A DNA stretch of 12,558 nt from Kiritimatiellia bacterium (GTDB lineage Bacteria > Verrucomicrobiota > Kiritimatiellia > SLAD01), in NCBI GenBank assembly GCA_007128275.1, contig SKXR01000054.1, forward strand, positions 1 through 12,558, in the 5' to 3' direction. The position numbers were made by a program, and so were the translations under genes. Numbering within the stretch: position 1 is the stretch's first letter; every line of letters starts with the position of its first letter. The notes below the pieces were generated by a model. The model was not told the DNA's origin. It made no database searches and worked only from the letters and a program-made list of their open reading frames with translations. Below are positions 1 to 4,739 of the stretch, one piece after another.

Positions 1-427
1 CGAGCTTGTTAAACTCTTCCAGCGCCTGCATGGAGTCCGCTTCCGGATTGATCAGTTCATCCGGTCTCGGTAGTTGTCCGAACGCCATATGCCGGGCGGC
101 TTCGTGCGTAATCGCGGCCCGCTTTTTGGTGATCACGGAATTGTAACGCCTCTTAATTTCCGTGTAAACCGCTGACGATGAAGTGTTCTCGTAGAACCGG
201 ATGCGGAGCTTGAAGCGGTTCCTGTCCCCGTTGATGGTCGCCTGATACAACTTCAGGTCTGAACTGTCCAAATAAAGGGTATGGACCGGGTAAGACAGAT
301 CGGGTTGCGTGGCGCCATATTCGTCAAGCGACATATAGTGACGCAAAAAGCTCCTGATACCATCCGCTTGACGCTCGTCAACGTGGTATTTGTACTCAAA
401 TCGCTGCTTCTGAAGTTTATCTACCAT
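1..427 (-). CDS. VTC-domain protein, polyphosphate polymerase-like (N-terminal part, runs off window)
   Basis: Read by hand on the minus strand from ATG at 427: 142 codons remain open to the window edge. The protein begins MVDKLQKQRFEYKYHV and contains YPVHTLYLDSSDLKLY, NRFKLRIRFYE and EIKRRY. This succession (an N-terminal FEYKY strand, a YLDS motif, an RxR strand, then an EIK strand) is the pattern of the VTC domain, the CYTH-like tunnel fold of the Vtc4 polyphosphate polymerase, where the basic RxR and Lys residues line the phosphate tunnel. In bacteria such proteins are often annotated VTC domain-containing and can sit near CotH or membrane proteins; no neighbour is visible here. An in-frame TAA lies 24 bases upstream of the ATG, so this is the only ATG start. 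There is no good Shine-Dalgarno, but a TATAAT (443-438) stands 10 bases before the ATG, so the message may be almost leaderless. Substrate is inferred, not shown. Confidence 0.8.
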   Translation of the reverse strand, partial: MVDKLQKQRFEYKYHVDERQADGIRSFLRHYMSLDEYGATQPDLSYPVHTLYLDSSDLKLYQATINGDRNRFKLRIRFYENTSSSAVYTEIKRRYNSVITKKRAAITHEAARHMAFGQLPRPDELINPEADSMQALEEFNKL

Positions 428-437
428 TACTCTACGA

Positions 438-443
438 ATTATA
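438..443 (-). promoter_or_regulatory. Possible -10 box of the VTC gene (near-leaderless start)
   Basis: The minus strand reads TATAAT here, a perfect -10 consensus. A start of transcription about 7 bases downstream would fall only 3-4 bases before the ATG at 427. The -35 position (around 461-466) reads TTTCTT, a poor match, and lies inside the adjacent hairpin. The placement is suggestive only. Confidence 0.35.
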
Positions 444-454
444 TGAATTTAAGT

Positions 455-490
455 GGCAAAAAGAAAGCCCAAAACGGGCGACTTCTTTAG
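455..490 (-). terminator. Intrinsic-terminator-like hairpin upstream of the VTC gene
   Basis: On the minus strand AAAGAA and GCCC arms pair with GGGC and TTTCTT around a GTTTT loop, followed by a run ending TTTCTTTTT. It has the form of a rho-independent terminator for leftward transcription, for example read-through from the IS110 transposase, or an attenuator in a longer VTC leader. A bulge of about 3 bases interrupts the stem. Confidence 0.45.
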
Positions 491-570
491 TGCGCACGGT
501 AGATAAATACCCAGCAAAGGAGAGTAGGTCAAGCGTTTTACTCGCTGATTCTTTGCGGTCCCACAACAGG

Positions 571-625
571 GTCATTCAATACTCTGCATCGCATGGCAAA
601 AGTGGTGGTCACCCTCTTTCTGGAG
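571..625 (+). repeat. Left part of an intergenic repeat, cut off by the IS110 insertion
   Basis: About 55 bases here match 11650-11703 with only scattered differences; shared blocks include CTCTGCATCGCAT, AAAAGTGGTGG, ACCCTCTT and CTGGAG. In the other copy the sequence continues directly into GGGCGGAGCTATGCGACG. Here that continuation is found only after the IS element, from 1807. This is therefore the left remnant of a single repeat split by the insertion. Confidence 0.8.
624..625 (-). other. Core dinucleotide CT at the right end of the IS
   Basis: Positions 624-625 read AG on the plus strand (CT on the transposase strand) and belong equally to the target repeat. The second copy of the core is at 1807-1808. 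The right end next to it reads ACCGTTG on the minus strand (632-626) and is repeated as a predicted donor guide at 1626-1620. Confidence 0.7.
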
Positions 626-636
626 CAACGGTCTTT

Positions 637-1569
637 TCATGAGAACGCTGGGAGCTCCTCTTTCATGATGCTGTTGATGTATATGATCATCTTTCTCATG
701 ACGGCTACCAGAGCGACTTTGGCTTGTTTCCCACGTTTGCGTAATTGCTGGTAGAACTCCGAGAACAGGGGGTTTCGTCGAGAAGCGACCAAGGCGACCA
801 TATATAGCGTGGCCCTGACAGCAGCCCTTCCTCCCCAGATGATTCGTCGGCCGCGAAAAGTCCCGCTGTCTCGATTAAACGGAGCCACCCCGGCCAGCGC
901 GGCGGCTTGGGTCCTGTTGAGACTGCCGAGTTCAGGCATAAACGCCAGCAATGATAGCGCCGAAATCATGCCAATGCCTTTGATTTCGCATAGACGGGTG
1001 ACGGCCTGTTTCAACGCGGGCACATCTTCCATCAACTGCCTCATCCTGCGCTCCGCGTTCTTAATCTGGGTCTCCAGAATGCGGACGAGTCCTTTAATAC
1101 TTTTACGCATAGCCGGATCTGCTGTCTGCCGGAGACGGCAACGCTCCATCTGGAGCATGTCCACCAACTGGCGCCTGCGCTGAACGACCTCCTCGATCTG
1201 TCGATGGGCTTTGGATCGTGGCGGTGTAACCTTGGGCCTCATGGCCTCCCCATATTCAGCCAAGACTTGGGCGTCTAGGCGGTCGGTCTTGGCCAAGCGG
1301 CCTTGTGCGCGGGCAAAATCACGCACCTGCCGTGGATTAACCAGCGAAACATCGATGCCGGCGGCCTGCAGGGCGTCAACCAACATTCGTTCGTATCCCC
1401 CGGTGGCTTCGCAGGTCACGTGGACGCGTTCGATTTTCTTGAGTCGGCAGACCAGGGTTCTGCACCCGGTCTTGTTGTTTACGTACTTTCCGGGTCTCCC
1501 GGAACTTCCCCAAAGATCCAAGGAATCTTTGGAAATATCCACCCCCATGTAGACGCACGTTTCGTTCAT
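637..1569 (-). CDS. IS110-family transposase (bridge-RNA-guided DEDD/Ser recombinase)
   Basis: 310 residues, normal for IS110 transposases. The N-terminal RuvC-like DEDD domain (Transposase_110-type) shows GVDISKD with Asp11, CEATGGYE with Glu60 and KTDRLDA with Asp96 and Asp99. A charged helical region spans about 120-180. The C-terminal Transposase_20 domain begins near CEIKGIGMISA (about 194-204) and carries APFNRDSG with Ser235, the expected nucleophilic serine, followed by a GGRAAVRATLYM helix. All catalytic residues are present and the frame is intact. In this family the protein binds a non-coding RNA from its own element that pairs with target and donor DNA. The ATG at 1569 has a strong ribosome binding site (AAGGAGGAG, 1585-1577), but both lie in the predicted donor-loop stem of that RNA, which suggests translation and RNA folding compete. 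The stop is 11 bases from the element end. Confidence 0.95.
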   Translation of the reverse strand: MNETCVYMGVDISKDSLDLWGSSGRPGKYVNNKTGCRTLVCRLKKIERVHVTCEATGGYERMLVDALQAAGIDVSLVNPRQVRDFARAQGRLAKTDRLDAQVLAEYGEAMRPKVTPPRSKAHRQIEEVVQRRRQLVDMLQMERCRLRQTADPAMRKSIKGLVRILETQIKNAERRMRQLMEDVPALKQAVTRLCEIKGIGMISALSLLAFMPELGSLNRTQAAALAGVAPFNRDSGTFRGRRIIWGGRAAVRATLYMVALVASRRNPLFSEFYQQLRKRGKQAKVALVAVMRKMIIYINSIMKEELPAFS

Positions 1570-1639
1570 GGCTATACTCCTCCTTGTGATACGAGCACGA
1601 GTTTCAGGCTCTGCTCAGGCAACGGTTCGAGTGACCATG
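1567..1639 (-). other. Donor-binding loop of the bridge RNA, overlapping the transposase start
   Basis: The outer stem pairs CAUGGU (1639-1634) with GCCAUG (1572-1567) and ACUC (1632-1629) with GAGU (1579-1576). The apical hairpin pairs GAGCA with UGCUC and GAG with CUC around CCUGAAA (1616-1593, one bulged G). The left donor guide ACCGUUGC (1626-1619) repeats the right end plus first core base (632-625). The right donor guide ACAAG (1587-1583) is complementary to CTTGT at the left end (1808-1804). The AUG of the transposase (1569-1567) is part of the outer stem. Confidence 0.7.
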
Positions 1640-1644
1640 GAAAA

Positions 1645-1714
1645 GCATCGACTGATCCAGCTCCAAACGGACTGGCGTATGCCGTACCGAGGGCAGAGAC
1701 GATCGCGCCGATGC
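1645..1714 (-). other. Target-binding loop of the bridge RNA
   Basis: The outer stem pairs GCAUCG (1714-1709) with CGAUGC (1650-1645) and, after a small internal loop, GAUC (1704-1701) with GAUC (1657-1654). Inside, the left guide CUCUGCCCU precedes an apical hairpin, CGG-U-AC-GGC / AUAC loop / GCC-A-GU-CCG (1689-1668), and the right guide UUUGGAG follows it. On the transposase strand the target reads CTCCGCC-CT-CCAGAAAG. The left guide equals CTCCGCCCT at 8 of 9 positions, the ninth being a U-G wobble with the opposite strand. The right guide pairs with CTCCAGA over 7 positions with one G-U. Both guides include the CT core. Confidence 0.75.
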
Positions 1715-1715
1715 C

Positions 1716-1768
1716 ACTCCTCCTCGGGGGCTCGCCCCCGAGGAGGAGTCCTGGTTGCTCAGGACTCC
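1716..1768 (-). repeat. Two abutting inverted repeats at the 5' end of the bridge RNA gene
   Basis: A near-perfect palindrome, ACTCCTCCTCGGGGGC-TC-GCCCCCGAGGAGGAGT when read on the plus strand in two 16-base arms, spans 1716-1749. A second hairpin pairs GGAGTCCT (1745-1752) with AGGACTCC (1761-1768). They share 1745-1749, so either the long one forms alone or both form with the long one shortened to 11 pairs. In position this corresponds to the 5' stem-loop of the IS621 bridge RNA. Confidence 0.75.
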
Positions 1769-1782
1769 CCAAGCACGCAGAA

Positions 1783-1808
1783 AGTGTAACACGACTCCTA
1801 GATACAAG
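1783..1808 (-). promoter_or_regulatory. Left-end half of a promoter completed by circle formation
   Basis: TACACT (1788-1783) is a 4/6 match to the -10 box. In an excised circle the right end (TTG), the CT core and the first left-end T join to give TTGCTT exactly 17 bases upstream. In the integrated copy the same place reads GCCCTT, a poor -35. Circle-junction promoters are known in IS110-family elements; this instance is inferred. Confidence 0.45.
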
Positions 1809-1967
1809 GGCGGAGCTATGCGACGCCGGGCATGTGGAATAGGCATGGTCAGGATCATGGCGGGCTCCATCCTGCCTCCGGGCTCGTATAACTCGCCCCT
1901 CCAAGGCGGCCGCCTTAATACGAAACAGGCTCGCTAATACGCAGAAGGTTGGAGAACGTATTGACCC
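1807..1967 (+). repeat. Intergenic repeat copy 1, right part (after the IS)
   Basis: It begins AGGGCGGAGCTATGCGACG and ends near GGTTGGAGAACGTATTG. It matches 1997-2157 base for base at a constant offset of 190, with about 8 differences. It contains the perfect palindrome AAGGCGGCCGCCTT (1903-1916). Its missing left part is at 571-625 on the other side of the IS. Antisense reading frames across it are repeat shadows, not genes. Confidence 0.9.
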
Positions 1968-1996
1968 TGCTCCCAAGCCATCCCTCCGATCGATGG

Positions 1997-2157
1997 AGGG
2001 CGGAGCTACGCGACGCCGGGCATGCGGAATAGGCATGGTCAGGATCAAGGCGGGCTCCATCCTGCCTCCGGGCTCGTATAACTCGCCCCTCCAAGGCGGC
2101 CGCCTTACTGCGAAACAGGCTCGCTAATGCGCAGAAGGTTGGAGAACGTATTGCCCC
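1997..2157 (+). repeat. Intergenic repeat copy 2 (direct repeat of copy 1)
   Basis: About 95% identical to copy 1 at an offset of 190 bases, with the same AAGGCGGCCGCCTT palindrome (2093-2106). It lacks the left about 55-base module present in the other two copies; the 30 bases separating it from copy 1 are unrelated to that module, apart from an IR, ATCCCTCC/GGAGGG, around 1980-2000. It ends about 120 bases before the MscS gene. It retains AGGGCGGAG, the predicted left target of the IS. Confidence 0.9.
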
Positions 2158-2279
2158 TAACGCAGTGGCGCAGTGGCAGCGCGCTTGACTCCGCCCCATA
2201 CTTTTTGTCAGGGTGCGGATTGTGAACGCGTTGTTGCCGATTGTTGCTCCGCGCCGCTCTTTCAACTGCTTGTGATCAT

Positions 2280-3449
2280 ATGGACATCGCTTCGTTCAGA
2301 GATTTTTGGGATCTTGTTACCACCGTTTGGCGGGAAGGCGTATACGGCGTCGACATCTCGCACGTCCTCTTGGCGCTGTTCATCTTCGCCATCTTCATTG
2401 CGCTCCGCAACCTGTTCACCCGCTTCGTGTTGGCCGCGCTCAAACGCGGCGCGGCGAAGACCAAGACGGATGTGGACGACCGCATTGTCGCGGCGTTGTA
2501 TGACCCAATCCGCTTTGTCCCTATAGTCATGGGCGTCTTCTTCGCCACCAGTGTGCTGGACCTGGAAGAGGGTACGCGCATCTTCTTTTATAATGTAAAT
2601 CGGTCGCTGGTCGCCTTCACACTGTTCTGGGCCTTACACCGCATGACCACCCCCGTGGGGATGGTGTTGCTCAAGGCAAAAGGCGTCCTGACCCTGGCCA
2701 TGGTCGAATGGATCATCAAAGCGGCAAAGATCGCCTTCATCGCGCTCGGCGCCGCCACGATTTTCGAGCTCTGGGGGATCGCGGTCGGTCCGATTATCGC
2801 GGGGCTGGGCCTTTTCGGCGTAGCGCTGGCGCTCGGTGCGCAGGATCTGTTCAAGAACCTTATTGGCGGATTGTTTGTCATCGGCGAACGGCGATTCAAT
2901 GCGGGCGACTGGATTTGCGTGGACGGCGTCGTGGAGGGCACGGTCCAGCAAATCGGATTTCGTACCACCACCGTCCGTCGTTTTGACCGCGCGCCGGTCT
3001 ATGTGCCCAACGCCCGCCTTGCGGACAATGCCGTCACCAATTTCTCTCGAATGAGCCATCGCCGCATCCGCTGGATGGTGGGTGTCGAATACCGGACGAC
3101 GCTCGAACAACTCAAACAGATTCGTGACGGGATTGAGCGTTATATCCATGAGAGCGAGGAGTTTGCGAAGCCGACCGAAGTGCCGACCTTCGTCCGCATT
3201 GATTCCTTCAACGACAGCTCCATCGACATCATGATCTATTGCTTTACGAACACCATCGTCTGGGGCGACTGGCTGGAAATCAAGGAACGGCTGGCCTACA
3301 CCATCAAGGAAATCGTCGAAGGCGCAGGCACCTCGTTCGCGTTCCCGAGCCGGTCGCTCTATCTCGAGACCCTGCCGGACGCGCCGGAAGTCTTTCCGCT
3401 GTCTCCGCCGCCCGACAAGGGCTCGGCGGAAACCGCGTCCAAAGCTTGA
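2280..3449 (+). CDS. MscS-family small-conductance mechanosensitive channel
   Basis: 389 residues from the ATG at 2280; an upstream TTG at 2241 would add 13 residues but neither start has a clear Shine-Dalgarno. Hydrophobic segments are at about 28-50, 75-95, 106-122, 135-160 and the pore-lining one at about 165-195, ending in GLGLFGVALALGAQDLFKN, the hallmark MscS TM3 with Gly/Ala packing and the hinge. The MscS beta domain follows (FVIGERRFNAGDWICV, then VPNARLADNAVTNFSR), then the alpha/beta cytoplasmic cage domain with VEYRTT, RIDSFNDSS and FVFP-like FAFPSRSLYLE. Length is above E. coli MscS (286), as in the YnaI-type subfamily with extra N-terminal helices. It acts in the inner membrane, opening under tension to release solutes. 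It faces convergently the osmolyte importer operon, fitting an osmotic role. TTGACT (2185-2190) could be a -35 box, but no good -10 follows. Confidence 0.95.
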   Translation: MDIASFRDFWDLVTTVWREGVYGVDISHVLLALFIFAIFIALRNLFTRFVLAALKRGAAKTKTDVDDRIVAALYDPIRFVPIVMGVFFATSVLDLEEGTRIFFYNVNRSLVAFTLFWALHRMTTPVGMVLLKAKGVLTLAMVEWIIKAAKIAFIALGAATIFELWGIAVGPIIAGLGLFGVALALGAQDLFKNLIGGLFVIGERRFNAGDWICVDGVVEGTVQQIGFRTTTVRRFDRAPVYVPNARLADNAVTNFSRMSHRRIRWMVGVEYRTTLEQLKQIRDGIERYIHESEEFAKPTEVPTFVRIDSFNDSSIDIMIYCFTNTIVWGDWLEIKERLAYTIKEIVEGAGTSFAFPSRSLYLETLPDAPEVFPLSPPPDKGSAETASKA

Positions 3450-3467
3450 ACCCACGCATTTTCGGGC

Positions 3468-3485
3468 AATAGCCTATAGGCTATT
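3468..3485. repeat. Perfect 18-base palindrome after the MscS gene
   Basis: AATAGCCTATAGGCTATT is its own reverse complement. It lies 19 bases after the MscS stop codon. As RNA the AATAGCC/GGCTATT arms could form a hairpin, but no U tract follows, so a terminator role is weak. Confidence 0.75.
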
Positions 3486-3631
3486 AGGAAACACTAGGCC
3501 CCTGTACCAAGGCCCAGTTCTTCTCGGCATACTGTCCTACCCTTCCCGTCGAAGGCTTGGTCATTTCGAGCGAAGCGGAAGGAGTCAAAATATCCCTCTC
3601 CGCCAACCAACCATGGTTCTCCAAGAACGTC

Positions 3632-3688
3632 GAACATCCAACGCTCAACGTTGAACGTTAAATGTTCAATGTTCGATGTTGGATGTTC
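3632..3688. repeat. Long hairpin repeat built from GTTGGATGTTC-type units
   Basis: GAACATCCAAC (3632-3642) pairs perfectly with GTTGGATGTTC (3678-3688), and inside it AACGTTGAAC (3647-3656) pairs with GTTCAATGTT (3664-3673, one G-T), leaving a 7-base loop. Read through on the plus strand it encodes CSMFDV-like peptides, a repeat signature I associate with PVC-group genomes (recollection, not a search). Confidence 0.8.
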
Positions 3689-3757
3689 AGTATCAAAGCG
3701 CCCGGCGCAGCGAAACGCAGCAGGAGTATCTGTTCCTGCCTCCTGCCCGTTGAAGCC

Positions 3758-3800
3758 GGCAAAGAGAAAGCGCCTGGACGCCGATACGACGTCCAGACGC
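3758..3800 (-). terminator. Intrinsic terminator of the porin-proVWX operon
   Basis: On the minus strand GCGTCTGGACG (3800-3790) pairs with CGTCCAGGCGC (3780-3770) in 11 pairs including one G-U, followed by TTTCTCTTT. It stands 30 bases after the proX stop codon. Confidence 0.85.
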
Positions 3801-3830
3801 TTAACCCGTTATGGATTGACCGTTACCGGG

Positions 3831-4700
3831 TTACGGCATCCAGCTGTCCACCAGCGCTTGGTTTTCGGCGATCCACTGACGCGCAGCGCGTTCTTCGGCG
3901 CCGTCCGCACCGTCCATGGCGTCCATCAACGTGCCAATCTGTTCGCCGTCGAACTGCATGTTCTGGAAAAGCGCGGTCACTTCGGGGAATTCATCCGAGA
4001 AGCCCAAGCGCGCCGCGGCATGGATCAGCTCGCTGGCCCCGTATACGCCTTGCGGATCTTCCAGGAACTTGATGTCGTAGCGGGCGAACTTCCAGTGCGG
4101 AGCCCAACCCGTGACGACAATCCAGTCCCCGTTATCGATCGCACCCTGCAGGGCCGCAGCCATCGCCGGACCGCTGGAAGCCATCAGCTCGAAGTCGAGG
4201 CCGTACTCATCGATCGCGGTGTCGGTGGTGCTCATGATGCCGGCGCCGGAATCGATGCCGGTAATGATCCCGTTGAAGCGATCACGCGCCTCGTTCAGCT
4301 CTGCGATGCTGTCAATGGTGACATACGACGGCACGACCAACCCGATGCGCGCGTTTTCGAACCACGTACTGATCAATTCGACGCGGTCACCGTACTGTTC
4401 GTAGTACGAGGCGTGGGTGACGGGCAGCCAAGTCTCGATCATGATATCCTGATCGCCTTCGGCGACGGAGGTATAGATCGGGGCGACGTCAGCCATCGTG
4501 GCTTCCACCCGGTAATCCATGTCTTCGAGCAGCACCGACACCAGATGGGTTACGGCCACGCCTTCGGCCCAGTTGACATAGGCCAATTTGATGGTGCCTT
4601 TCCCTTCGTCAACGGGTTGCTGCCCGCAAGCGGCGACCAACAGGACGCCGACGACGGCGAGACTCAGCCCGCCGAGCCATTTGCTGATTGTGTTCTTCAT
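3831..4700 (-). CDS. proX: Glycine betaine/choline-type substrate-binding lipoprotein (ProX/OpuAC family)
   Basis: 289 residues. A signal peptide ends in a lipobox, VAAC with Cys25, so the mature protein should be a lipoprotein instead of the soluble periplasmic ProX of E. coli. The OpuAC domain follows (about 36-285): KLAYVNWAEG with Trp44, IETWLP with Trp91, and VTGWAPHWKFARYDIKFLEDP-like sequence near 205-225 whose Trp residues are typical of the aromatic cage that binds quaternary ammonium compounds. It is the last gene of the operon, 39 bases after proW, with a strong ribosome binding site (AGAAGGAGAG) 4-5 bases before the ATG, consistent with the usual excess of binding protein. A small CCCG/CGGG hairpin (4727-4739) precedes it. 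The exact ligand (betaine, choline, carnitine, proline betaine) cannot be told from sequence by eye. Confidence 0.93.
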   Translation of the reverse strand: MKNTISKWLGGLSLAVVGVLLVAACGQQPVDEGKGTIKLAYVNWAEGVAVTHLVSVLLEDMDYRVEATMADVAPIYTSVAEGDQDIMIETWLPVTHASYYEQYGDRVELISTWFENARIGLVVPSYVTIDSIAELNEARDRFNGIITGIDSGAGIMSTTDTAIDEYGLDFELMASSGPAMAAALQGAIDNGDWIVVTGWAPHWKFARYDIKFLEDPQGVYGASELIHAAARLGFSDEFPEVTALFQNMQFDGEQIGTLMDAMDGADGAEERAARQWIAENQALVDSWMP

Positions 4701-4739
4701 TGTTCTCTCCTTCTTTTTGCAGACCGCCCGTTCACCGGG

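Larger units (their letters stand above)
1567..1776 (-). ncRNA. Predicted IS110 bridge RNA (target loop, then donor loop)
   Basis: Read 5' to 3' on the minus strand. A GC-rich hairpin region (1768-1716) is followed by two large internal-loop stems. The target-binding loop (1714-1645) has guides CUCUGCCCU (1698-1690) and UUUGGAG (1667-1661), matching the two sides of the actual insertion site. The donor-binding loop (1639-1567) has guides ACCGUUGC (1626-1619) and ACAAG (1587-1583), matching the element's right and left ends. The order 5' hairpin, target loop, donor loop and a length of roughly 180-210 nt agree with the IS621 bridge RNA described in 2024. The 5' end is estimated from a circle-junction promoter; the 3' end is not determined. 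Pairings were found by eye; no folding energy or covariation analysis was run. Confidence 0.78.
626..1808 (-). mobile_element. Complete IS110-family insertion sequence, 1183 bp
   Basis: The limits come from comparison with the uninterrupted repeat copy at 11690-11720. The left flank matches through CTGGAG (ending at 625) and the right flank matches from AGGGCGGAGC (starting at 1807), so only the dinucleotide AG (CT on the transposase strand) is shared by both sides. A CT core is what is known for the IS110 member IS621. No terminal inverted repeats are seen, as expected for the IS110 group. The element holds one transposase gene (637-1569), a short right end (626-636) and a 237-base non-coding left end (1570-1806) that I read as the bridge RNA gene. 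The transposase is intact, so the copy could be active. Confidence 0.85.
3450..3757. other. Intergenic region between mscS and proX, rich in short palindromes
   Basis: No convincing gene. It holds a perfect 18-base palindrome (3468-3485), a hairpin repeat (3632-3688), and a stretch around 3569-3597 (TCATTTCGAGCGAAGCGGAA) that I recall as a dispersed intergenic motif type in several phyla. Open frames starting at 3651 and 3662 only traverse these repeats and run antisense to proX. Confidence 0.6.

Noticed and set aside
626..1808. Terminal inverted repeats defining the IS
   Set aside because: None were found at the inferred ends; IS110-group elements usually lack them, so the ends rest on the empty-site comparison and guide matches.
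1807..2157. Possible CRISPR or tandem-repeat array
   Set aside because: Only two units of about 160 bases with a 30-base gap; no short regularly spaced repeats with unique spacers, and no cas genes.
1572..2265. Minus-strand frames repeating a peptide such as RRQDGARHDPDHAYS
   Set aside because: They arise from the direct repeats and the bridge RNA region; the protein similarity between them reflects the DNA repeat, not a gene family.
2241..2279. TTG start extending MscS by 13 residues
   Set aside because: No ribosome binding site and no family-like sequence in the extension; ATG at 2280 is simpler, though it also lacks a clear Shine-Dalgarno.
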